From Acidobacteria bacterium UBA6911 (GTDB lineage Bacteria > Acidobacteriota > UBA6911): a stretch of DNA of 8,966 bases. A program made the translations under genes and the position numbers. Of this stretch, positions 1-6,874 are shown piece after piece; the first letter of the stretch is position 1; each line of letters opens with the position of its first letter. The stretch is taken from the NCBI GenBank assembly GCA_002451015.1, contig DKBB01000198.1:4380-13345 (forward strand). Reading direction: 5' to 3'. The notes under the pieces were generated by a model. It worked only from the letters and a program-made list of their open reading frames with translations, was not told the DNA's origin and ran no database searches.

Positions 1-25
1 AAATTCTAGCCTGACACCATTTACA

Positions 26-673
26 CTACTGTTTAGTCACTTTTTCCCAATCTTTTAGAAAACGTTCCAATCCGATATCCGTCAATGGATGGCGCAGAAG
101 CTGTTCCAGTACTTTATAGGGCATAGTGGCAACATCCGCTCCAAGAAGCGCGGCCTCGCGGATATGCAACGGATTGCGGCAACTGGCAACAAGTACCTGG
201 GTTTCGAATTCGTAGTTGTTATAGATCTGGACTATCTCTTCAACAAGGTTCATCCCGACTTCGCTGATATCGTCGAACCGTCCCACAAAAGGCGAAACGA
301 AAGTCGCTCCAAGCCTGGCGGCAACAAGTGCCTGGTTGCAGTTGAAGATGAGGGTGACGTTCGTGGATATCCCGTCCGCTGAAAGCTGCTTGAGCGCTTT
401 CATCCCTTCCTTGATCATCGGGATTTTTATCACAATGTTCTTGTGGATTTTTGCCAGATCGTAGGCTTCCTCCAGCATGCCGGATGCCTCAGTGCTGACA
501 ACTTCGGCGCTGATCGGACCGTCGACGATCCGGGTGATTTCAAGCAGCATTTCCTTGAAATCTCCCCCCTCCTTGCTGACCAGGGAGGGATTGGTGGTGA
601 CCCCGTCTATAAGGCCGTACTCTGCTGCGTCGCGGATTTCGTCAATATTGGCTGTGTCCAGGAAAAACTTCAT
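26..673 (-). CDS. tal: Small (FSA/TalC-type) transaldolase
   Basis: A 215-residue class I aldolase of the small transaldolase / fructose-6-phosphate aldolase family, a cytosolic TIM barrel that moves a dihydroxyacetone unit between sugar phosphates in the non-oxidative pentose phosphate pathway. Family landmarks are FLDTA at residues 4-8 (D6), TTNPSL at 26-31, the Schiff-base lysine K83 in IKIP, NVTLIF at 105-110 and SPFVGRFDD at 127-135. The length is normal for the family. E57 and F129 sit where E. coli fructose-6-phosphate aldolase has Gln59 and Tyr131. Glu and Phe there are typical of true transaldolases, so transaldolase is the better guess (alignment by eye). The start is fixed by a strong Shine-Dalgarno, AGGAGAGG, 5 nt upstream. 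It is the last gene of the minus-strand block and is separated from the lipoprotein gene by 199 nt of hairpin-rich sequence, so it may be transcribed separately. Confidence 0.93.
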   Translation of the reverse strand: MKFFLDTANIDEIRDAAEYGLIDGVTTNPSLVSKEGGDFKEMLLEITRIVDGPISAEVVSTEASGMLEEAYDLAKIHKNIVIKIPMIKEGMKALKQLSADGISTNVTLIFNCNQALVAARLGATFVSPFVGRFDDISEVGMNLVEEIVQIYNNYEFETQVLVASCRNPLHIREAALLGADVATMPYKVLEQLLRHPLTDIGLERFLKDWEKVTKQ

Positions 674-678
674 AGCGT

Positions 679-686
679 CCTCTCCT
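679..686 (-). promoter_or_regulatory. Shine-Dalgarno of the transaldolase gene
   Basis: AGGAGAGG on the minus strand, 5 nt before the ATG at 673. It is the strongest ribosome binding site in the minus-strand block and settles the transaldolase start. Confidence 0.8.
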
Positions 687-696
687 AATCAATCAT

Positions 697-740
697 TAAA
701 ATAAAAGTGAAGAACTCCGACCGTAGGCCGGAGCTTCTTC
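697..740 (-). terminator. Possible intrinsic terminator after the lipoprotein gene
   Basis: Arms at 709-719 and 729-740 pair over 11 bp with one bulged base and a 9-nt loop. On the minus strand the hairpin is followed by a T-rich stretch (708-697, CACTTTTATTTT). It lies between the lipoprotein stop and the transaldolase ribosome binding site. The T tract is interrupted, so termination may be weak or partial. The alternative is a structured element in the transaldolase leader. Confidence 0.4.
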
Positions 741-744
741 CTAA

Positions 745-828
745 GGAAAAAGCCATAGGGGCTTCTGCCCCCCAACTCCCAACTGCCATTCCTCTCCAGC
801 CAAAGGCCGGGGCATTCTGGCTTTTTCC
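745..828. repeat. Nested inverted repeat in the lipoprotein-transaldolase gap
   Basis: An exact 11-bp inverted repeat (GGAAAAAGCCA at 745-755, TGGCTTTTTCC at 818-828) encloses a second perfect hairpin, GGGGC-TTCT-GCCCC at 758-771, and two 7-mers in tandem (AACTCCC AACTGCC, 774-787). Together with the hairpin at 709-740, most of this 199-nt gap can fold. No gene is convincing here: the one long minus-strand reading frame through it overlaps the lipoprotein end and resembles no protein I know. The role is unknown. It could be a REP-like intergenic repeat, a processing site or a leader structure. Confidence 0.65.
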
Positions 829-872
829 CGTAAATGGCAAATGTTCCGTTTTTCTTTATTTCATGCTGCATT

Positions 873-2009
873 CTATTGCGCCGTTGCTTTGACCGCAACG
901 GCGGTGCTCTCGTTGCCGTGCGAATCCACAGCAACAATAGAGTATTCGTACTCCCTGCCTGGAAGAATGCTTTTGTCGCGGAAACTGTAGGCTGCAATCA
1001 GGTCTTCCTGCAACAATTTTCCCTCTGTATCCATGGACGATCTTCTGTGAATTCTGTATCCGTCAACATCGGGTGATGGGGAAGGGTTCCAGAGCAGGAG
1101 GGCTGTTTCGCCTTCAAAAATCACATTGAAGTTTTCAACCGGCTTTGGAGGAAAAATATCCCGCGGTGTGACTGTCAGGGTATCCGAAAGGGAACTCTCT
1201 ACCAGGACCTCCCCGAGACCGCCGAGTACGCTGACCCGATAGTGGTATGTCCCGTCAAAATGAAAATGAACATCCTTAAATTCCGGGTTCTGTAACGGTT
1301 TGGTATTGACGGGAATGGTCGGGAACTTTTCCGGTTCCTCCGTCCGATAGATGTTGTATCCGGAGATCCGCGCGGGCTTGGAACCGTCCCTGTTTTCCGA
1401 AGGGGGCGCCCAGGTTATGTCCAGTGAGGTTTCAGTGATTCTGGCTGCGATCTTCTTTGGTGGGAGGGGAATCACGACGAGTTCCACAACGGCCTGGTTG
1501 CTGAATCCGGCCGCCTGGTTCTTATTGTTGACGAAGAGCACGGCATAACGGAAGGCGCGGGTGTATACCACGGATTGTTTCAGACCGGATAACCGGTCCT
1601 CGATGACAAGAAGATCCTGGAGTCGATATTCCGGGAGGCGCTTCTCGGGGATCGACAGAATCGGGTCCGCTTTCTGTAGGAACTGGTTTTCCGGGATCTG
1701 CCTCCTGCTGCTTGCTCCGGAAGAATCCTCTGCCAGCCGATAAACCTCCACGCGCTGCAAGGTCGTGACCGGCGTCCCGTTGGTGTTCCATTTCGGCAAG
1801 GAGACCTTGAGCAACACATAATCGGCGTGTTGCTGAGCCGTGAGATCGACAGCCGCCATAGGAATGAGTATTTCGGGAGGCAGCGGGTCCGCGATTTTGG
1901 CACATCCCGTAAAGGACAGAAACAGGGTGATTGCCAGGAATGCCGGAACCGGATACCTTAGAGGAAGCAAGAAAGCCGGTATTGTCTTTTTCCTTAACAT
2001 TTTCTTCAT
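873..2009 (-). CDS. Putative lipoprotein with fibronectin type III modules
   Basis: A 378-residue exported protein with a basic N-terminus, a hydrophobic stretch (about residues 19-34) and a lipobox-like LSFTGC ending at C36. Phe at -3 makes the lipobox imperfect. It is probably lipid-anchored in the envelope and facing the periplasm or cell surface. The rest looks like two clear Fn3 folds at about 183-285 and 288-376, with the hallmark ITW / LLW strand, GYNIYR / GYRIHR and YHYRVS / YEYSIVAV segments. A more divergent Fn3-like region lies at about 45-180 (VEVYR, YAVLFVNN). No enzymatic motif is visible, so a binding or scaffolding role is inferred. It begins 40 nt after hslU and is probably co-transcribed with it. 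The ribosome binding site at the chosen ATG is weak, and an ATG three codons in (2000) is equally possible. Hairpins downstream may end the transcript. Confidence 0.75.
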   Translation of the reverse strand: MKKMLRKKTIPAFLLPLRYPVPAFLAITLFLSFTGCAKIADPLPPEILIPMAAVDLTAQQHADYVLLKVSLPKWNTNGTPVTTLQRVEVYRLAEDSSGASSRRQIPENQFLQKADPILSIPEKRLPEYRLQDLLVIEDRLSGLKQSVVYTRAFRYAVLFVNNKNQAAGFSNQAVVELVVIPLPPKKIAARITETSLDITWAPPSENRDGSKPARISGYNIYRTEEPEKFPTIPVNTKPLQNPEFKDVHFHFDGTYHYRVSVLGGLGEVLVESSLSDTLTVTPRDIFPPKPVENFNVIFEGETALLLWNPSPSPDVDGYRIHRRSSMDTEGKLLQEDLIAAYSFRDKSILPGREYEYSIVAVDSHGNESTAVAVKATAQ

Positions 2010-2049
2010 TTATGAGTGTTGCCGGTGCGCTCTTTTCGCATGTTGCGTA

Positions 2050-3450
2050 TCACAGTATATACCGGCTGAGATCCTTATCCCTGGCGATGTCTCCCAGCTT
2101 TTTCTGTACATATCCCGCATTAATTCGCACTTCCTTGATTTTGCGTTGTTTCCCTTCGAATGACACGTCTTCCAGGAGGGCCTCGACGATCGTGTGCAGT
2201 CGCCTTGCCCCGATATTTTCCGTGTTGTCGTTGACTTCGCACGCCAGCTTCGCGATCTGGCGTATGCCGTCCGCTGTGAAAAGTAGCTTCAGGCCCTCGG
2301 TTGCCAAAAGAGCCGTGTATTGGCGAATCAGCGCATTCTTCGGTTCCTGCAGGATCCGAACGAACTCTTCTTCGCCGAGAAGATTCATCTCCACCCGTAT
2401 CGGGAAGCGGCCCTGAAGCTCCGGAATGAGATCGTTCGGCTTCGAGCTGTGAAACGCTCCTGCTGCAATAAAAAGAATATGGTCCGTCCGGATCATCCCG
2501 TACCGGGTTATGACGTTGGTTCCCTCAACAATGGGAAGAATGTCCCGCTGGACTCCTTCCCGGCTGACATCGGGCCCGTGTCCCGATTCGCGCCCGGCAA
2601 TTTTATCGATTTCATCCAGGAAAATGATCCCGTTCTGTTCCACGCGGTTCATGGCCGTGCGGGCAACCTGTTCCATGTCGATCAGTTTCTGTTCTTCCTC
2701 CTGCATGATGTAGTCCACGGCTTCGGATACCGGCATGCGCCGTTTTCTGGCTTTGCCATCAACCATTCCGGATATCATGTCCCGCATGTTGAATTGAAAT
2801 TCTTCCAGCCCGGAGCCCTCAAAAACCTGAAACGAAACCGGGGGCATGGAGTGTTCCCGGACATCCATTTCAATAAGTCGCTGGTTTAGTTGTCCGCTTC
2901 GAAGTTTTTTTCGGAGCTTCTCGCGCATTTTTTCGATTCGTTCCAGATCCCTGCTGCCGTCGAGGGTTTTCTCATCCACGGGAATGCCCCGAACCGTTGC
3001 CAGAAGGATATCCAACAGGCGTTCTTCAGTGTTCTGTTCCGCCTTTTCCTCGATTTCCAAAATCTTTTCCGCCCGGACCATGTCGACTGCAATTTCCACG
3101 AGGTCCCGCACCATGGATTCCACATCCCTGCCTACATAGCCTACTTCGGTGAATTTGGTCGCTTCCACTTTAATAAATGGGGAGTTGGCCATGCGCGCCA
3201 GGCGCCTGGCGATCTCTGTTTTGCCTACGCCTGTCGAGCCTATCATTATGATATTTTTGGGGGCCACTTCTTCGGCCATTTCTTCATCCAGTTTCTGGCG
3301 ACGTATGCGGTTGCGCACTGCAATAGCGACGGCTCTCTTCGCCGCGTTCTGTCCGATGACGTATTTGTCCAGCGCCTTGACGATCTCTTTTGGGGACATT
3401 TCATCCAAACCGCGGAATCGGGGTTCGGAGCGTTTGGAGTTCTTTTTCAT
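2050..3450 (-). CDS. hslU: HslU, AAA+ ATPase subunit of the HslUV protease
   Basis: A 466-residue Clp/Hsp100-family unfoldase that docks as a hexamer on HslV and feeds it unfolded proteins in the cytosol. Visible in order are the N-terminal IVKALDKYVIGQ, Walker A GSTGVGKT (71-78), the pore loop GYVG (104-107), a charged intermediate domain (about 110-245), Walker B IIFLDE (275-280), an arginine-finger candidate in LQGRFP (R348), sensor 2 in NIGARRLHT (412-420), and the C-terminal tail LSRYIL, the peptide that inserts into HslV to activate it. Length is typical and nothing is missing. The ATG at 3450 gives the standard family N-terminus with a modest AAGG 9 nt upstream. Unlike the usual tight hslVU pair, the gene starts 317 nt after hslV. 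The lipoprotein gene follows after 40 nt. Confidence 0.97.
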   Translation of the reverse strand: MKKNSKRSEPRFRGLDEMSPKEIVKALDKYVIGQNAAKRAVAIAVRNRIRRQKLDEEMAEEVAPKNIIMIGSTGVGKTEIARRLARMANSPFIKVEATKFTEVGYVGRDVESMVRDLVEIAVDMVRAEKILEIEEKAEQNTEERLLDILLATVRGIPVDEKTLDGSRDLERIEKMREKLRKKLRSGQLNQRLIEMDVREHSMPPVSFQVFEGSGLEEFQFNMRDMISGMVDGKARKRRMPVSEAVDYIMQEEEQKLIDMEQVARTAMNRVEQNGIIFLDEIDKIAGRESGHGPDVSREGVQRDILPIVEGTNVITRYGMIRTDHILFIAAGAFHSSKPNDLIPELQGRFPIRVEMNLLGEEEFVRILQEPKNALIRQYTALLATEGLKLLFTADGIRQIAKLACEVNDNTENIGARRLHTIVEALLEDVSFEGKQRKIKEVRINAGYVQKKLGDIARDKDLSRYIL

Positions 3451-3767
3451 GGCATACTGCCTTTTATAAAGAGAATTGCAAGATATATTCCGTTATTAAG
3501 TGTTCCTAAAATCCCGAACGGCGTTAAAAAACAGTATTCAGTGCTGCCATCTTTTGAAGGCAATATTAAGCCTGATGGGGCCGCCCCGATAGGAACGGGC
3601 TGTCAAAAAAATTTTTTCTGTTTCAACGCATTCCGGTGAGATCGACGGCATCGTTTCAAAGGAGCTTTCCCGGGTTGGCCGTCGGAATATCCGATGTACT
3701 TCACAGCCTCCCTTGCGTTTTTAATGCATGATCGCCGGCTCTGCCTTGCGGGAGAAGGCTGGGAGTC
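3451..3767. other. 317-nt gap between hslV and hslU, no convincing gene
   Basis: This stretch holds no ORF I would call. A minus-strand GTG frame at 3704-3603 (33 residues, Lys/Arg-rich) has GGGAGG only 2 nt before the GTG, too close for a normal ribosome binding site. It also contains an A7T6 tract (3605-3617), a minus-strand TTGACA (3606-3601) with no matching -10 at normal spacing, and a GC-rich segment (3577-3599) able to form two mutually exclusive hairpins. A separate hslU promoter or leader could be here, but no complete one is visible. Confidence 0.6.
3577..3599. repeat. Two overlapping, mutually exclusive small hairpins
   Basis: GGGG (3577-3580) can pair with CCCC (3584-3587) across a 3-nt loop. 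CCCG (3585-3588) can instead pair with CGGG (3596-3599) across a 7-nt loop. The two stems share bases, so only one can form at a time. They are short, and any role in the hslU leader is unproven. Confidence 0.4.
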
Positions 3768-4313
3768 TCAAAGTTCTTCCACAATGATTTCCCCGTTTGT
3801 AAAAATGCATATTTCACCGGCAATTTTTATTGCTTCCAGGGCAATTTTTTTTGCCGGCAGTTTGGTATGGCTGAGCAGGGCGCGTGCAGCCGCCAGAGCG
3901 TAAACTCCACCGGATCCAACTGCCAGTATGCCGTCATCCGGCTCGATCACATCTCCGGTTCCCGACAGAAGGTATACGGATTTGCCGTCCGTAGCCAGAA
4001 GGTGCGCTTCAAGATGTCGCAGTGCCCGGTCCGTACGCCATTCCTGGGCAAGTTCGACTGCGGCCCGGTTGAGGTTGCCCTGAAACTGTTCCAGTTTGGC
4101 TTCCAGCCTGGAAAAAAGGGCAAACGCGTCGGCTGTGGCTCCGGCGAATCCTACAAGAACGGAATCGTTAAATACGCGCCGAATTTTTTTTGCGCGTTTT
4201 TTCAGTATAGTGTCGCCGAAAGTTACCTGCCCGTCTCCGGCTATTACGGTGCTGCGCCCCCGTTTGACCAGGAGAATCGTGGTTCCATGAAAAACGTTGT
4301 TGTCTGAACTCAT
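3768..4313 (-). CDS. hslV: HslV, proteolytic subunit of the HslUV protease
   Basis: A 20S-proteasome-like threonine peptidase that forms a double hexameric ring and degrades proteins delivered by HslU. From the ATG at 4313 it has 181 residues. A short propeptide ends in HG, then comes the mature TTI (T11, the catalytic Thr1). Counting from that Thr, Asp17 (GDGQVTFGD) and Lys33 (KKRAKK) fall at the usual catalytic positions. [31 protein letters not shown] and the C-terminal [11 protein letters not shown] are all standard. An in-frame ATG at 4364 would add 17 residues (with two Cys) that are not part of the usual fold. Neither ATG has a good Shine-Dalgarno, so the start is chosen from family length. 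It follows the unknown exported gene by roughly 60-110 nt depending on start, and its partner hslU lies 317 nt downstream. Confidence 0.96.
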   Translation of the reverse strand: MSSDNNVFHGTTILLVKRGRSTVIAGDGQVTFGDTILKKRAKKIRRVFNDSVLVGFAGATADAFALFSRLEAKLEQFQGNLNRAAVELAQEWRTDRALRHLEAHLLATDGKSVYLLSGTGDVIEPDDGILAVGSGGVYALAAARALLSHTKLPAKKIALEAIKIAGEICIFTNGEIIVEEL

Positions 4314-4422
4314 AACCGAGCAGTATAGGCATCCGGTTGAACGGGTGTCAAATCTGTATTGCATCCATTGGAATACGAACCTTGGGCGTCAATGAGTCTT
4401 CCTGGCGTTAGTGAGCCGGGAC

Positions 4423-4980
4423 TTATCTTCGTTTGGAAGATCGGCTGCCCATAAACTCAAGTTTTAGAACCCTGAAATCGTCCGTGAAATCGGGCGATCC
4501 GAGATTCAGACGATTCACTTTAAGTACCAGTGTTTCGAAGTCGAATTTGGACAGCGGGGCCAGTTTGAATTTTTCGGTGTCAAGATTGATTTCCGCTCCA
4601 TACAGTTCTTTGGCTTCGCTGAAATTTCCTTCCAGCCTGAATCCAAATGAGGATCTGGAGCGCATTCGTAATGAAACGACCGTAAATGGCTGTTGACCGC
4701 GATTGGCCTCGATGTGGAAAATTTCCACCACCGCCTGCCGGTTTCCAAGTGTCAGGCGGATATTTTTAGCCTGGAGCGTTTCTTCCCGGTTTACCATGGA
4801 AACGAAGTTCAGAATGGGAATGCCGGGTTTTACGACTTCAACGGTGAAAATAAACTCACGATCCACATAGGCAAAATAGGCGCTCTTTTCAAGCGACGGG
4901 TCCTCTTCCGCTTCCATGCCTCCCGCCGTCGGCAGGCCCCATGCCAGCAATGCAAAAAGTATCGCTTTATGGAAACGCAT
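4423..4980 (-). CDS. Exported protein of unknown function
   Basis: I do not recognise this 185-residue protein. It has a plausible Sec signal peptide: basic start (RFHK), hydrophobic core AILFALLAWGL and a small-residue region PTAGG, with cleavage probably near residues 19-24. There is no lipobox Cys, so a soluble periplasmic or outer-membrane-associated protein is inferred. The mature part is acidic first (EAEED), then alternates hydrophobic and charged residues as in beta sheet (FIFTVEVV, RLTLGNRQAVVEIF, FTVVSLRMR). The end is basic (SSKRR). It has no Cys and no obvious catalytic motif. The ATG at 4980 is the only start: an in-frame TAA lies upstream with no GTG or TTG between, and the GAGG before it is very close. 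It lies 64 nt after dacB and before hslV, which suggests an envelope role within the same transcript. Confidence 0.65.
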   Translation of the reverse strand: MRFHKAILFALLAWGLPTAGGMEAEEDPSLEKSAYFAYVDREFIFTVEVVKPGIPILNFVSMVNREETLQAKNIRLTLGNRQAVVEIFHIEANRGQQPFTVVSLRMRSRSSFGFRLEGNFSEAKELYGAEINLDTEKFKLAPLSKFDFETLVLKVNRLNLGSPDFTDDFRVLKLEFMGSRSSKRR

Positions 4981-5044
4981 TCCTCGGTCACCACCGGTTA
5001 ATTATCAAATCCCTCATTTCCCCCAGACTTCCGTAATCATTTTG

Positions 5045-6547
5045 TCACTTCCTCGAGAATCCGGCCAGTATTTTCAGTGCCTTGTCCTGGGCGGAATCCA
5101 CTTCCGACTTCGAAGCAAGAAAATTGTTTGCCAGCATGGAAAATGCCAACATTTCGCCGTCCGCGGTTACAAGGTATCCGGAGATTGAAGAAACGCTGGA
5201 CATCGAACCTGTCTTTGCCCGGACATTATTCTCTGCCTTAGTGCCTTTCAGCCTTTTTTCCAGTGTGCCATCCTGTCCCGCGATCGCAAGGGCGTTGTAG
5301 AAATGGGTAAAGTACGGACTCCGGTACATGGATCTTAGTATCCTAACCAGGATTTCCGCGCTGGAAAGATTCCGGCGGGATAACCCGGATCCGTCGGCAT
5401 AGCTATAACGACCCTTGTCTATAGCCATGCGGCTTAATGTATCCTCGACCCTCTCCTTTCCGGCTTCAAAAGATCCTATGCCGTAAAGTTCCATTCCAAG
5501 GGCCCGTGTCAAGGTTTCTGCATGAAGATTCAGGCTTTCCTTCAGCAGCGGCTTGAGGATTTCCGACAGGGGAGGCGATGTATGTGTCCAAAGTGTTGTC
5601 AGGGATTGAGGGCTGTTTGTCCGGCTTTCCCGAATGCCGCATGTCAGGACGTTTACCTGTTCCTCACCGAGAACCTGTTTGAGTGCGGAAAGGTAATAGT
5701 GAACGGGATCGAGAACGGCAACGGCCCGGGTTATCGTGTTGATGTTAGCGGGTATGGAACCCTGCAGGGCAATGCTTTCATCTGTAGGGCTACGTTGGAT
5801 TTCAATCTTCTCAGTATTGGATTGAGCGTTAGCAATCAGACCGTTTTCTACGATCCAATAGTGGGGCAGGGGCTTGAGGATGACGGACGGAAAAGATCCG
5901 TGTTTCCGGACGGTTCTGATCTCGATCCAGAGCCGGTTTCCGTTGAATTGCAGGGCACTTACCGGGGCTGCATACCCCTCCGTTAAATCGTCCCATGCCC
6001 AACCCTGGCCAAACGTGGTTTTTTCGAAGGAACTGCTGTCACCGATCAGGTCACCGCCTATTTTCAAAATTCCATTGGATTTCAGAATAGAAGCCCATTG
6101 GCGAAAGATTTGAAAGGGATCCTCATCCGGCTTTTCAACCGTTATGGACGGGTCTCCGTAGCCTTTCACAATCAGGTTTCCTTTTAATGTTCCATTTTCA
6201 ATCGTTCCGTCGGTCTGTAGCAGGGTGGGGAAACTGTAGTCGGGACCTAAACACAGAAGGGCTACAGCGGCCGTGATTATTTTATTGTTGGAAGCCGGTA
6301 TGAAAAGTCGGGATGGATTTCTCGCATACAGGTTTTCCGAACGATCGAGAGAATACACCTGCACGCCCCAGTGTCCGCCGGCGAATATCCGGTCTGAAAA
6401 GACCCGGTCAAGGTCGGCGTGTAGGCGCTTTATCATTTCGGATTGCTTGCTAGATGCTACGAGCAAATGACCGGCAAGGGTGGATGCCGGGGCCAAGGAA
6501 ATCAGCGCGGTCAGTAAAATAAAAAGTTTTCGAAGAGGTTTTCTCAT
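5045..6547 (-). CDS. dacB: D-alanyl-D-alanine carboxypeptidase/endopeptidase, PBP4 family (S13)
   Basis: A 500-residue periplasmic penicillin-binding protein that trims or cleaves peptidoglycan stem peptides. The N-terminus is a signal peptide (KPLRKLFILLTALISLAPAS, cleavage near A25). All three active-site motifs are present: SxxK as SNNK (S86-K89) in FIPASNNK, SxN as SLN (S338-N340) in KESLNLHAETLTRALG, and KTG (K445-G447) in VRAKTG. The large insert between the first two motifs (KGYGDPSIT, GDLIGD, WAWDDL, YAAPVSAL) and DGSGLSRRN (385-393) are typical of the S13/DacB family, as is the length. TAGGAT lies just upstream of the ATG at 6547 and supports this start. It is the first gene of the minus-strand block. 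The 5' region carries an inverted repeat (6583-6622) but no clear promoter. Confidence 0.94.
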   Translation of the reverse strand: MRKPLRKLFILLTALISLAPASTLAGHLLVASSKQSEMIKRLHADLDRVFSDRIFAGGHWGVQVYSLDRSENLYARNPSRLFIPASNNKIITAAVALLCLGPDYSFPTLLQTDGTIENGTLKGNLIVKGYGDPSITVEKPDEDPFQIFRQWASILKSNGILKIGGDLIGDSSSFEKTTFGQGWAWDDLTEGYAAPVSALQFNGNRLWIEIRTVRKHGSFPSVILKPLPHYWIVENGLIANAQSNTEKIEIQRSPTDESIALQGSIPANINTITRAVAVLDPVHYYLSALKQVLGEEQVNVLTCGIRESRTNSPQSLTTLWTHTSPPLSEILKPLLKESLNLHAETLTRALGMELYGIGSFEAGKERVEDTLSRMAIDKGRYSYADGSGLSRRNLSSAEILVRILRSMYRSPYFTHFYNALAIAGQDGTLEKRLKGTKAENNVRAKTGSMSSVSSISGYLVTADGEMLAFSMLANNFLASKSEVDSAQDKALKILAGFSRK

Positions 6548-6582
6548 AGCATCCTATTTTAAACCAGGGACTAAAACATGTT

Positions 6583-6622
6583 TGTGAATAATTGTACTTA
6601 ATAAAGCATGTAATCATTCACA
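6583..6622. repeat. Inverted repeat upstream of dacB
   Basis: TGTGAAT at 6583-6589 and ATTCACA at 6616-6622 form a perfect 7-bp inverted repeat. The match continues imperfectly inward (TGTGAATAATT against TAATCATTCACA). It lies 36-75 nt before the dacB ATG, where an operator or promoter-proximal hairpin would sit. The 26-nt spacing is too wide for a CRP-type site (TGTGA-N6-TCACA). The regulator, if any, is unknown. Confidence 0.35.
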
Positions 6623-6706
6623 TTGGATGTATTGACTCTGAGGTGCAGCAGATTACTGTCACATTAGTTATATTATTCATTCACGCATCTCCTGTCCGCA
6701 TCCTGT

Positions 6707-6750
6707 GTCGAAGGTTCTTCCACTTCGGCCTCGAACTTTGAACCTTCGCC
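6707..6750. repeat. Degenerate 7-bp-unit repeat with inverted arms, block A
   Basis: Four consecutive plus-strand 7-mers, CTTCGGC CTCGAAC TTTGAAC CTTCGCC (6723-6750), are preceded by two units in the opposite orientation, GTCGAAG GTTCTTC (6707-6720). The opposed units give an exact 9-bp hairpin stem: CGAAGGTTC (6709-6717) with GAACCTTCG (6740-6748). The design matches block B at 8201-8306. Confidence 0.6.
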
Positions 6751-6776
6751 AGATTGGCGACCTCCAACTGTTTTTT

Positions 6777-6804
6777 TTGACTCCGATCTTTTTCAGGGTA
6801 TAGT
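6777..6804 (+). promoter_or_regulatory. Sigma70-type promoter of the nucleotidyltransferase gene
   Basis: TTGACT (6777-6782) and TATAGT (6799-6804) are separated by 16 nt, each one base from or close to consensus. Transcription would start near 6811, giving a leader of about 70 nt before the ATG at 6883. An upstream T8 tract adjoins the -35 box. Confidence 0.65.
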
Positions 6805-6869
6805 GCAATGGTCGCGGGTTGTTTCGAATCGAGTGAATGCTTTGCGCATTTCAGGGAACACTTTTTAAT

Positions 6870-6874
6870 TAGGA
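6870..6874 (+). promoter_or_regulatory. Ribosome binding site deciding the nucleotidyltransferase start
   Basis: TAGGA lies 8 nt upstream of ATG 6883, where the family N-terminus begins. The upstream in-frame ATG at 6808 has no such site and overlaps the predicted transcription start. Confidence 0.6.

Noticed and set aside
689..997. 102-codon minus-strand frame across the lipoprotein end and the structured gap
   Set aside because: It overlaps the lipoprotein coding end in another frame, and its second half simply translates the inverted repeats. No ribosome binding site or domain is visible.
3574..3617. Possible heat-shock (sigma32) or sigma70 promoter for hslU
   Set aside because: CCCCAT, TTGAAA and TTGACA strings occur on the minus strand but not at the spacing either sigma factor needs, and there is no CIRCE element.
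2890..3639. 249-codon plus-strand open frame
   Set aside because: Most of it is antisense to hslU, whose motifs are complete, and its product is rich in His and Phe with no domain-like pattern. It is a shadow frame that runs on into the hslV-hslU gap.
3603..3704. 33-residue Lys/Arg-rich minus-strand frame in the hslV-hslU gap
   Set aside because: GGGAGG is only 2 nt from the GTG start, the end of the frame translates the A/T homopolymer tract, and no similarity is apparent.
4314..4364. 17-residue N-terminal extension of HslV from ATG 4364
   Set aside because: The ATG at 4313 already gives a short propeptide before the catalytic Thr. The extension matches nothing in the family and has no better ribosome binding site.
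4374..4387. Two possible heptad-like units (TACGAAC CTTGGGC) near the start of hslV
   Set aside because: Only two weak units with no inverted partner, so this cannot be told from chance.
5009..5044. Tiny 8-codon minus-strand frame between dacB and the unknown exported gene
   Set aside because: Too short to support, with no ribosome binding site. It looks like chance.
5522..5986. 154-codon plus-strand frame inside dacB
   Set aside because: It lies antisense to a complete PBP4-family gene with all three active-site motifs.
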